Origin: JAFDXJ01 sp039811225
GTDB taxonomy: Bacteria; Bacteroidota; Bacteroidia; Chitinophagales; Chitinophagaceae
Direction: 5' to 3'
DNA length: 64,000 nt
NCBI GenBank assembly: GCA_039811225.1
Contig: JBDHYG010000001.1
Coordinates: 248,001 to 312,000, forward strand
A program made the translations under genes and the position numbers. The notes under the pieces are model-generated. The model was not told where the DNA came from. It did no database searches and saw only the letters and a program-made list of their open reading frames with translations. Below are positions 1 through 7,952 of the stretch, in pieces. The stretch's first letter is position 1, and the number at the start of each line of letters is the position of its first letter.

Positions 1-1128
1 GATAGAAGTTACATATAATTCGCCGCTTTCATCTTCCCCGATTGAAGAAATAAATGTGGGCACATCTTCTCCCTGAAAAGTTACCAGCCAGTTGTTATTC
101 GCATCCTGCTTTAAAAGCCAGGCATGGGGAAAAATGAAATCCGCACAAAAATAATAGCCTTGTAATGCCGGGTATGCAGTTCCCCGGTAAACATACCCGC
201 CTATGATTGATTTACCCCCTGCTGTATCATCATGCCGGAACTCAACAACCGGAAAAACATAATTCGCCATGTTGCCACAACTATCGGTATTATACACCAG
301 GTTTCCTTCATAACAATGCCAGCCATAATTAGACCCTGCCATTTCTGTGGGTGACCGGAAATTCACTTCTTCTATGGAATCCTGGCCCACATCCGGCAAC
401 CACATATTCCCATTATCCCTGTCGAAACTCCAGCGCCAGGGATTCCTTAATCCTAAAGCAAAGACTTCCGGTAAAAAATCAGGGTTATCAATAAACGGAT
501 TACCGGGCGGGACAGAATAATAAGGCGGTGTTTCTATCCCGGTAACATTCAATCGTAATATTTTACCAAAATAGGATAAACCGTTTTGTGCATTATTATA
601 TGAATCGCCCGGGCTGCCCCCATCGCCGGTAGATATATACAGATATCCATCCCGGCCAAAATGAAGATCGCCACCATTATGATTTGTGTATCCTCCCTTT
701 TTTTCTACGGAAAACAAAATCACTTCAGAATTTACATCTGCCGAATCCGGGTCTGCAGCACTTACTTTCCATCTTGATAAAGTAATATACCCCTGTAGAT
801 TAATGTAATAAACAAAGAAATAACCATTGCTTGTATAATCCGGGTGAAAAACCAAGCCACCCATCCCGGCTTCCCCACTATTGGAGACCAGGGATGTCAT
901 ATTTAAAAAAGGCCTTGGGGAAACATTGCCATTTTTATAAATACCAATCGTTCCATTTTTCCCCAGGATGAAAAGACGGCCACTTCCATCATATGCAGAA
1001 ACAATGCCCAAAGGGGCATCAAAACTATCCACAATCAATTTGAAGGAAAGTTTTGGCTGGCCCGCAACCTGCTGAAAAATCAGGGAAAAAATACAGGTCG
1101 CAACTAGTAATGCAGTTTTCTTGGGCAT
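1..1128 (-). CDS. Secreted PQQ-type sugar dehydrogenase (glucose/sorbosone dehydrogenase family), 3' end outside window
   Basis: I translated this gene by hand from the complement of an ATG at 1126-1128; 376 codons are open to the window edge, so the C-terminus is missing. The N-terminus is a signal peptide (MPKKTALLVATCIFSLIF, cleavage near VAGQ), so the product is exported. The body matches the six-bladed beta-propeller GSDH family: NHNGGDLHFG followed by YLYISTGDGG, and FALGLRNPWRWSFD followed by MWLPDVGQD, are its hallmark blocks. Family members oxidise aldose sugars using PQQ, but many Bacteroidota relatives have unknown substrates. It diverges from the glucokinase gene across 121 bases. 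Family assignment is firm; the substrate is not known. Confidence 0.85.
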   Translation of the reverse strand, partial: MPKKTALLVATCIFSLIFQQVAGQPKLSFKLIVDSFDAPLGIVSAYDGSGRLFILGKNGTIGIYKNGNVSPRPFLNMTSLVSNSGEAGMGGLVFHPDYTSNGYFFVYYINLQGYITLSRWKVSAADPDSADVNSEVILFSVEKKGGYTNHNGGDLHFGRDGYLYISTGDGGSPGDSYNNAQNGLSYFGKILRLNVTGIETPPYYSVPPGNPFIDNPDFLPEVFALGLRNPWRWSFDRDNGNMWLPDVGQDSIEEVNFRSPTEMAGSNYGWHCYEGNLVYNTDSCGNMANYVFPVVEFRHDDTAGGKSIIGGYVYRGTAYPALQGYYFCADFIFPHAWLLKQDANNNWLVTFQGEDVPTFISSIGEDESGELYVTSI

Positions 1129-1230
1129 ATAGTTTTTTTAATAAATAAATTTACAGGATTGTATTTTATGCCTGCCTGATTTAACAAAATTCCAATAGAA
1201 AAAGGTATCAGCCTGCTATCAACAATTAAT

Positions 1231-1238
1231 TATATTTG
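1231..1238 (+). promoter_or_regulatory. Candidate -7 box for glk
   Basis: TATATTTG matches the Bacteroidota -7 consensus TAnnTTTG and lies 11 bases before the TTG start of glucokinase. I find no good TTG -33 box at the expected spacing, so this is a partial promoter match. Confidence 0.4.
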
Positions 1239-1249
1239 AACAAAAAGTA

Positions 1250-2278
1250 TTGATACCTTTTCATTTTCCCCGCCAAAAAAATAAATGCCGGTATGTGCTC
1301 GCTGCAGATATGGGCGGCACCAAGGTCAATATCGGCCTCTTCCATATCGTATCTCAAAAACCGGTCCTCCTTTATAAAGCAAAATATCCAACAGCCGATT
1401 TTAACCAGTTCTCGGAAATACTCAAAAAGTTTTATAAACAATTTGATGCACCGCAACCGGATAGTATTTGCATAGGTATTGCAGGCCCGATATTAAATGG
1501 TTGTGCAAAATTTACCAACCTCCATTGGCAGGTCTCTGAAAAAGAAATCCGGCAAAAAACTGGTGTCAAAAAAGTAGCGCTTATCAACGATCTGCAAGCC
1601 ACTGCGTATGGTCTTTCGCAGTTAACTAAAAAAGACCTGTTTCACTTGCGGCGCCCGGCCAAATCAACAACCGGAAATATGGTTTTCGTGGCGCCAGGTA
1701 CCGGCTTGGGTATTTCTGCATTGCATTTTTCCAATCATACATTTACACCCTTGGCATCAGAAGGTGGCCATAGCGAATTTGCCCCTCGTTCCGGGGATGA
1801 CCTCCTGCTTTATCAATTCCTGAAAAGAAAAAAGAAAATCGTGAGTTGGGAGCATGTTGTTTCCGGCCAGGGTATTGAAAACATTTATGCCTACCTGCAC
1901 CAGGTAAAAAAAATGAAAGAACCTGCTTACCTCACTGCTGCTTTCCAAAAGGAAGATCGGGCTGCTGTAATTAGTCAACATGCTTTGCAAAAGGGTCCTG
2001 CCATTTGTCAACATACGATGAAAATTTTTGTTGAAAATTTTGCCCGCATGGCAGCCGGTATGGCCATAACCTTCAAAGCCACCGGTGGTGTTTTTTTATG
2101 TGGCGGGATCCCTCCGAAAATTATTCCGCATTTAGAGAAATTTCAATTCATCGAAAATTTTTTACAGAGTGACCGGATGAACCAGCTTCTGGAAACTATA
2201 CCGGTAACACTGATTAAAAATGAGGAAACAGCCTTATTGGGCGCTGCTTTTTATGGCGCCAATGGAATTAGCGGGTAG
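1250..2278 (+). CDS. glk: Glucokinase (Glk/ROK-fold sugar kinase)
   Basis: This 342-residue protein would phosphorylate glucose with ATP to glucose 6-phosphate in the cytoplasm. The N-terminal phosphate loop DMGGTKVNIGLF begins at about residue 20. APGTGLG at 148-154 is the second ATP-binding loop, EGGHSEFAPR follows near 171, and EHVVSGQGIENIY is the block typical of the E. coli-type glucokinase family (PF02685). Length is normal for the family (about 320-350). The start is TTG at 1250, the only start that keeps a short leader before the first beta strand; GTG at 1295 would cut into that strand. Glucokinase is well supported, although related hexokinase specificity cannot be excluded. Confidence 0.85.
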   Translation: MIPFHFPRQKNKCRYVLAADMGGTKVNIGLFHIVSQKPVLLYKAKYPTADFNQFSEILKKFYKQFDAPQPDSICIGIAGPILNGCAKFTNLHWQVSEKEIRQKTGVKKVALINDLQATAYGLSQLTKKDLFHLRRPAKSTTGNMVFVAPGTGLGISALHFSNHTFTPLASEGGHSEFAPRSGDDLLLYQFLKRKKKIVSWEHVVSGQGIENIYAYLHQVKKMKEPAYLTAAFQKEDRAAVISQHALQKGPAICQHTMKIFVENFARMAAGMAITFKATGGVFLCGGIPPKIIPHLEKFQFIENFLQSDRMNQLLETIPVTLIKNEETALLGAAFYGANGISG

Positions 2279-2374
2279 ATTCCCACAAAAAAATATCATT
2301 CATCCATTTTATTTTTTTCTCTACACCTGAATGCTTAGTTTTATCCCTCTACTTAAACCAACCAATTCCGCATT

Positions 2375-5300
2375 ATGCTAAAAAATTTCAGGTTCGTATG
2401 GTGTTTGACTATCCTGGCAATCACAGTCCGTGCGCAGCAATCTTTCCCGGTGAATGGCCCGGTTGACATTCGAAATACCTGCTTTGCTTTCACGCATGCA
2501 ACTATTTATACCAATGCCCAGCATATACTACAAAATGCTACCCTCGTCATCCGTAACAACCGGATTGAATCTGTTGGCACAAATATCAATCCTCCTAAAG
2601 AGGCAGTGGTTATAGAATGTAAAGGGAAATTTATTTACCCTTCTTTTATCGATTTGTTTTCAAATTATGGAATGCCCCAATCACAATCCCCCATGCGGCA
2701 ATCAGGTTTTCAAAACCTGAGTAATACCAAGGGCGCTTATGGCTGGAACCAGGCAATTCGCCCGGAGACCAACGCTTCAGCACTATTTACAGCCAATGAA
2801 GAAAAAGCCGAAAGTATGCGGAATATAGGATTTGGCACGGTGCTATCTCATGTGAAAGATGGCATAGCTAGAGGCTCCGGGGTATTGGTATCCCTGGGTG
2901 CCGGTCGCGATAATGTATTATTGCTGAAAGAAAATGCAGCTGCCTTTTATTCTTTTAATAAAGGTTCTTCTACTCAAGATTACCCGACTTCATTAATGGG
3001 ATCCATTGCATTGCTACGGCAAACTTACCTGGATGCAGCCTGGTATAAAACCAGGCCGGTAACTGAAGGTACCAACCTGAGCCTGGAAGCCTGGAATGCA
3101 CTTCAGCAAGTACCCCAGATCTTTGATGCCAATGATAAATGGAATGACCTTCGGGCACAAAAAATTGCCGATGAATTCAATGTACATTATATACTAAAAG
3201 GCGGTGGCAATGAGTACCAACGTATGGATGAGATCAAAGCAACAAAAGCAGCTTTTATCTTACCGGTGGATTTCCCTGAGGCAATAGATGTGCAAGATCC
3301 GAATGATGCACGTATGATTTCACTGGCTACCATGAAACATTGGGAAATGGCTCCTTTGGAACCGGGCATGTTTGAAAAAGCGGGAATAACATTTGCACTT
3401 ACCACATCCGGGCTGAAAAATGAAAGTGATTTTCTAAATAATATCCGGGAAGCCATTGACGCCGGGTTGTCTGTCGGAAAAGCATTGGAAGCGCTAACTA
3501 AAACACCCGCTTCCCTACTCCAGGTTTATGACCAGGTTGGCAGCCTGGAAACAGGTAAGCTTGCCAATTTTCTCATCACCAGCGGGCCTGTATTTGATGA
3601 AAATACTATTTTCTTTCAAAACTGGATCCAGGGGAAAAAATATATGATTGAAGATAAAGGCTGGAATGACCTACGCGGAAATTATACGTTGACCACCAGT
3701 CAGCAGTCCGGCTCCAGGACCTATGCCGTAGAATTAGGAGGTACTGCTGATAAAACAACCATTACCCTGAAGGAAACAGGAGATACTGCAAAATTGAAGG
3801 CGAAACTTTCCATCAAAGGAAATATAGTAACTATTACCTGGCATAAAACGCAAGACAAAAACCAGGTCAATAGCCTGAGTGGAGTCGCCGGAGAAAAAAT
3901 TTGGACCGGAACGGGATTTGACATAAGTGGCCAACAACTTACCTGGAACATGCAATATGTTTCCGCCTTTACCCCTAAAAAAGAAGAGAAAAAAGAAGAG
4001 AAAAAATCATCCATCAATAAAACTGTTTTATATCCTTTCGATGGATATGGCTGGAGTGAGTCCCCTATGCAAAAAATGCTCATTATAAAAAATGCCACCG
4101 TATGGACCAATGAAGCAGACGGCGTTTTAGAAAATACAGATGTGCTTGTACAAAATGGAAAAATTCAACAGATAGGTAAAAATATTACCACACCCCTTGC
4201 CGGGAAAATGCCGGTAGAAGTGATTGATGGTACTGGCAAATACCTTACCGCAGGAATTATTGATGAACATTCACATATCGCCATCTCCGGCGGGGTAAAT
4301 GAATGCTCCCAATCAGTGACTTCAGAAGTACGGGTGGGCGATGTACTCAACCCCGAAGACATCAATATTTACAGGCAATTAGCCGGCGGGGTTACCACCT
4401 CGCATCTGTTGCATGGCAGCTGCAATACCATTGGCGGGCAAACCCAACTTATCAAACTCCGATGGGGCAAGGATGCAGAGGAACTGAAATTTGCCAATAG
4501 CGATCCTTTCATAAAATTTGCTTTAGGAGAAAATGTAAAACGATCTTATAGCAATAGCAATACCCGCTTCCCCAATACCAGAATGGGTGTGGAACAGGTT
4601 TTAATGGATGCTTTTACCCGTGCCCGGGATTATGACAAATTAGGGCCAAATAAACGAAGAGACCTGGAATTGGATGCCTTATCTGAAATCTTGCATAGCA
4701 AACGTTTCATTACCTGCCACTCTTATGTACAAAGTGAGATCAATATGTTGATGCATGTAGCTGACAGTTTTGGTTTCCGGGTAAATACATTTACCCATGT
4801 ACTCGAAGGATATAAAGTAGCGGATAAATTAAAGGCTCATGGAGCTAATGCGTCCACCTTCTCCGACTGGTGGGCTTATAAATCAGAAGTACAGGATGCT
4901 ATCCCCTACAACGCAGCTATCCTCCAGAAAATGGGCATTACCGTTGCTATCAATAGTGATGATGCAGAAATGGCCCGCCGGCTCAACCAGGAATCTGCTA
5001 AAACAATCAAGTATGGCGGCATGTCAGAAGCTGAGGCCTGGAAAATGTGTACACTCAATCCGGCTATCATGTTGCATATTGCTGACCGTGTAGGAAGCAT
5101 CAAAACCGGTAAAGATGCAGACCTGGTTTTATGGACAGCTAATCCGCTCAGCATCTATGCCAAACCGGATAAAACTATTGTAGATGGGATCGTTTATTTT
5201 GACCTGGAAAAAGATAAACAAAAACAACAATGGATTGCCAATGAACGTAACCGGCTTATCCAAAAAATGATTGATGCCAAAAACAATGGCGCGAAAACCA

Positions 5301-5404
5301 CACCCGCTTCCATCACCTTTGACTTTGACAGTGAAGAACAGGATGAGGACAATCATTCAGGTAATATCCTTCAAAATGTACGGATGGAATATATGCAACC
5401 TTAA
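2375..5404 (+). CDS. Secreted two-domain amidohydrolase; first domain degenerate, second intact
   Basis: This is a 1009-residue exported protein with signal peptide MLKNFRFVWCLTILAITVRA. It holds two amidohydrolase-superfamily domains joined by a lysine/glutamate-rich linker near residue 533. In the first domain (about 35-435) the metal-binding HxH after the beta strand is absent: the sequence reads FIYPSFIDLFSNYG. The second domain (about 560-980) keeps H632-x-H634 (IIDEHSHIA), His782 (CHSYVQ), His808 (THVLEG) and an acidic pair near 862 (NSDDAE), so it should bind metal and hydrolyse an amide or similar C-N bond. The substrate is unknown. A second degenerate homologue follows 105 bases downstream, and the two probably work together. 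Confidence 0.85.
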   Translation: MLKNFRFVWCLTILAITVRAQQSFPVNGPVDIRNTCFAFTHATIYTNAQHILQNATLVIRNNRIESVGTNINPPKEAVVIECKGKFIYPSFIDLFSNYGMPQSQSPMRQSGFQNLSNTKGAYGWNQAIRPETNASALFTANEEKAESMRNIGFGTVLSHVKDGIARGSGVLVSLGAGRDNVLLLKENAAAFYSFNKGSSTQDYPTSLMGSIALLRQTYLDAAWYKTRPVTEGTNLSLEAWNALQQVPQIFDANDKWNDLRAQKIADEFNVHYILKGGGNEYQRMDEIKATKAAFILPVDFPEAIDVQDPNDARMISLATMKHWEMAPLEPGMFEKAGITFALTTSGLKNESDFLNNIREAIDAGLSVGKALEALTKTPASLLQVYDQVGSLETGKLANFLITSGPVFDENTIFFQNWIQGKKYMIEDKGWNDLRGNYTLTTSQQSGSRTYAVELGGTADKTTITLKETGDTAKLKAKLSIKGNIVTITWHKTQDKNQVNSLSGVAGEKIWTGTGFDISGQQLTWNMQYVSAFTPKKEEKKEEKKSSINKTVLYPFDGYGWSESPMQKMLIIKNATVWTNEADGVLENTDVLVQNGKIQQIGKNITTPLAGKMPVEVIDGTGKYLTAGIIDEHSHIAISGGVNECSQSVTSEVRVGDVLNPEDINIYRQLAGGVTTSHLLHGSCNTIGGQTQLIKLRWGKDAEELKFANSDPFIKFALGENVKRSYSNSNTRFPNTRMGVEQVLMDAFTRARDYDKLGPNKRRDLELDALSEILHSKRFITCHSYVQSEINMLMHVADSFGFRVNTFTHVLEGYKVADKLKAHGANASTFSDWWAYKSEVQDAIPYNAAILQKMGITVAINSDDAEMARRLNQESAKTIKYGGMSEAEAWKMCTLNPAIMLHIADRVGSIKTGKDADLVLWTANPLSIYAKPDKTIVDGIVYFDLEKDKQKQQWIANERNRLIQKMIDAKNNGAKTTPASITFDFDSEEQDEDNHSGNILQNVRMEYMQP

Positions 5405-5509
5405 TTCAATAGAAACGCAAAACACATGCATAGTAAAAACCATGTAGCAAAATCTTCCACCTAAAAGTATCAGCGGGGTTTTAGTATGCTAAAAAATAAA
5501 ACACAGATC

Positions 5510-6793
5510 ATGAAAAAATATTTCACTCTATATGCCGGATTCCTGCTTTCCTTTCAGTCATTTGCACAGGCCACCATTTCCCCGGCTCCACCTCAATCAC
5601 AAGCCATAGCGCTAATCCATGCCACCATTCATATTGGCAATGGCGAAGTCATCCCGGATGGTATGATTGTGTTTGACAAAGGCAAGATCATGGATGTGCG
5701 GGCTACAGCCCCCATCGCAGATGTAAAATTAATTGACTGCACCGGCAAAGAAATTTATCCAGGCCTTATTGCATCTGCTACAGACCTTGGTCTCAATGAA
5801 ATCAGCGCAGTTAAATCAACACTGGATGAATATGAACTGGGTGAACTCAATCCCAATGTGCGTGCACTTGTTGCATACAATACGGATTCAAAAATTATTC
5901 CTACCGTTCGCAGCAATGGTATCCTGTTGGCTAATATCATTCCACAGGGTGGGATTCTCAGCGGCTCTTCTTCCATTATGCAACTCGATGGCTGGAACTG
6001 GGAAGATGCCGTATATAAAGCCGACCAGGGGATTCATTTTAATATGCCTTCACTTGTACGCTATTCATTTCGTGGCATGTCCAACCGGGAAGATGTAGTG
6101 GCAAATGCCCTGAAAACAATTGATGAAGTGCGTACTTTTTTCCGCGAAGCCAAAGCTTATTTCACAGAAAGCACACATGTAAATACCAATATAAAATTTG
6201 AATCAGTCCGCGGTCTTTTTGATCAGTCAAAAAGTTTTTATGTGCATTGCGACCAGGTGAAAGAAATGATGATAGCCACAGAATTTGCGCAGGAATTTGG
6301 TTTTAAAACAGTCATTGTCGGTGGCGCCGAAAGTTGGCGAATCGCTGATTATCTCCGCAAAAATAATATCGCCGTTATTCTCGACGCCATGCACAACCTG
6401 CCTCTATCTCAAGACGATGATATAGATCAACCATACAAAACGCCTTATCTTTTACAAAAAGCCGGTGTCTTGTTTGCCATAGCAGACAATGATGGAAATT
6501 CCCGCTATCGCAACCTGCCCTTCAATGCAGGCACTGCCGCTGCCTATGGGCTGTCAAAAGAAGAAGCCCTACAGGCCATTACACTCAATGCAGCTAAAAT
6601 CCTGGGTATTGATGGCCGTACAGGCACTTTACAAAAAGGAAAAGATGCCAATATCGTTGTCAGCACAGGCGATATTCTCGACATGAAAACAAGTAATATT
6701 ATCCTCGCCTATATCCAGGGCCGGCAAATCAACCTGGATAACAAACAGAAAGAACTGTATGAAAAATATGAAAAGAAATACGGTATTCAATAA
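5510..6793 (+). CDS. Secreted amidohydrolase-like protein with degenerate metal site
   Basis: The protein has 427 residues from the ATG at 5510; an in-frame ATG at 5486 would add eight residues in front of the signal peptide MKKYFTLYAGFLLSFQSFAQ, so I prefer 5510. It is a single amidohydrolase-superfamily domain resembling the first domain of the upstream protein. Where active enzymes have HxH, it reads EIYPGLIASATDLG, so the first two metal ligands are missing. A histidine in FYVHCDQ and the C-terminal block GRTGTLQKGKDANIVV are kept. Catalysis is doubtful; a binding or partner role to the active amidohydrolase upstream is an inference from pairing and shared export. Confidence 0.8.
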   Translation: MKKYFTLYAGFLLSFQSFAQATISPAPPQSQAIALIHATIHIGNGEVIPDGMIVFDKGKIMDVRATAPIADVKLIDCTGKEIYPGLIASATDLGLNEISAVKSTLDEYELGELNPNVRALVAYNTDSKIIPTVRSNGILLANIIPQGGILSGSSSIMQLDGWNWEDAVYKADQGIHFNMPSLVRYSFRGMSNREDVVANALKTIDEVRTFFREAKAYFTESTHVNTNIKFESVRGLFDQSKSFYVHCDQVKEMMIATEFAQEFGFKTVIVGGAESWRIADYLRKNNIAVILDAMHNLPLSQDDDIDQPYKTPYLLQKAGVLFAIADNDGNSRYRNLPFNAGTAAAYGLSKEEALQAITLNAAKILGIDGRTGTLQKGKDANIVVSTGDILDMKTSNIILAYIQGRQINLDNKQKELYEKYEKKYGIQ

Positions 6794-6913
6794 TCCCTTT
6801 CTTCATTTTTAATTTTTTATTTGTGGACCGGCAAAGCAACATTTAGTAGCTTCGTTGTGTCACTCCCTTGTACTTCCGGTACACTATGGAGCAATCTTAA
6901 AAGTATCCCACGT

Positions 6914-7930
6914 ATGAATATTCTTGCAGCGCTCGAACAAAAAATCCTTGTATTGGATGGCGCCATGGGCACCATGATTCAACGCCACCAGTTGACCGAA
7001 GCCGATTTTCGCAGTGATCGGTTCAAAGATTTTGCACACGACCTTAAAGGCAATAATGACCTGTTATGCTTAACACAACCCGAAATCATCAAAAACATCC
7101 ATAAAGAATACCTACGGGCCGGAGCATCTATCATTGAAACGAATACCTTCAATGCACAGCGTATTTCCCTCGCGGATTACCACATGGAAGACCTGGCTTA
7201 TGAAATGAATGTGGCTGCCGCTAAAATCGCCCGTAAGGCAATCGATGAATTTTTGACAGAAGAAAAAATACAGGACACTTCATCTTATTACGTTGCCGGC
7301 GCCATTGGTCCCATGAATAAAACTTTGAGCCTCTCCCCCGATGTCAATGATCCGGGTTATCGTGCCGTCAGCTTCGATGAAGTAGCCGACGCATATTACA
7401 CACAAATCAGCGGCCTCTGCGAAGGAGGTGTAGATATTTTACTGATAGAAACCATCTTTGATACACTGAATGCAAAAGCCGCGATTTATGCCATCGATAA
7501 ATATGCTCGTAAAAAAAATAAGACCTGGCCGATCATGATCAGTGGCACCATTACCGATGCATCAGGCCGCACGTTAAGTGGCCAGACTTTGGAAGCATTT
7601 TATATTTCTGTCCTTCATGCCAATCCCATCAGCATTGGCCTGAACTGTGCCCTGGGTGCAGCCGAAATGCGAAGTCATATAGAAGAACTGGCACAAATCG
7701 CCCGTTGTTATGTATCTGCTTATCCCAATGCCGGCCTCCCCAATGCTATGGGCGAATACGATGAGCAACCGGAAGATACCGCTGGTTTCATTGAAGAATG
7801 GGCAAGCCAGGGTTGGGTAAATATCGTGGGTGGATGCTGTGGCACTACACCGGACCATATCCGGGAGATTGCCCGGCGTGTGAAAAATATAGCTCCCCGT
7901 AAACGCCCGGTGCTGGAAATGAGTTATTGA
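6914..7930 (+). CDS. metH: Methionine synthase, homocysteine-binding half (split MetH part 1)
   Basis: This 338-residue protein is the homocysteine S-methyltransferase domain that forms the N-terminal third of cobalamin-dependent methionine synthase. It starts with LVLDGAMGTMIQ and carries the zinc-binding cysteines Cys245 (GLNCALGA), Cys308 and Cys309 (GGCCGT), equivalent to the three zinc cysteines of E. coli MetH. The ATG at 6914 places the conserved block near the N-terminus; a TTG at 6821 would add 31 unconserved residues. The remaining MetH domains are encoded 22 bases downstream. The pair would methylate homocysteine using methyltetrahydrofolate and B12. I see no recognisable SAM or cobalamin riboswitch upstream. 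Confidence 0.9.
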   Translation: MNILAALEQKILVLDGAMGTMIQRHQLTEADFRSDRFKDFAHDLKGNNDLLCLTQPEIIKNIHKEYLRAGASIIETNTFNAQRISLADYHMEDLAYEMNVAAAKIARKAIDEFLTEEKIQDTSSYYVAGAIGPMNKTLSLSPDVNDPGYRAVSFDEVADAYYTQISGLCEGGVDILLIETIFDTLNAKAAIYAIDKYARKKNKTWPIMISGTITDASGRTLSGQTLEAFYISVLHANPISIGLNCALGAAEMRSHIEELAQIARCYVSAYPNAGLPNAMGEYDEQPEDTAGFIEEWASQGWVNIVGGCCGTTPDHIREIARRVKNIAPRKRPVLEMSY

Positions 7931-7940
7931 TTTTGAACTT

Positions 7941-7948
7941 TACCTTTG
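7941..7948 (+). promoter_or_regulatory. Candidate -7 box between the two metH halves
   Basis: TACCTTTG fits TAnnTTTG and ends only four bases before the ATG of the second metH gene, inside the 22-base gap. If used, the downstream half would be transcribed separately as a nearly leaderless message. No clear -33 box is visible. Confidence 0.4.
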
Positions 7949-7952
7949 CGGC

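Noticed and set aside
3967..4010. Lys/Glu repeat coding stretch as a DNA repeat element
   Set aside because: It is the flexible linker between the two amidohydrolase domains, in frame, and does not occur elsewhere in the window.
3721..4110. 129-codon open frame antisense to the amidohydrolase
   Set aside because: No recognisable domain and fully inside a well supported gene on the other strand.
6794..6913. Possible SAM or cobalamin riboswitch before metH
   Set aside because: I looked for the conserved cores of the SAM-I and cobalamin types and saw none; the region is short and lacks a clear hairpin with T run.
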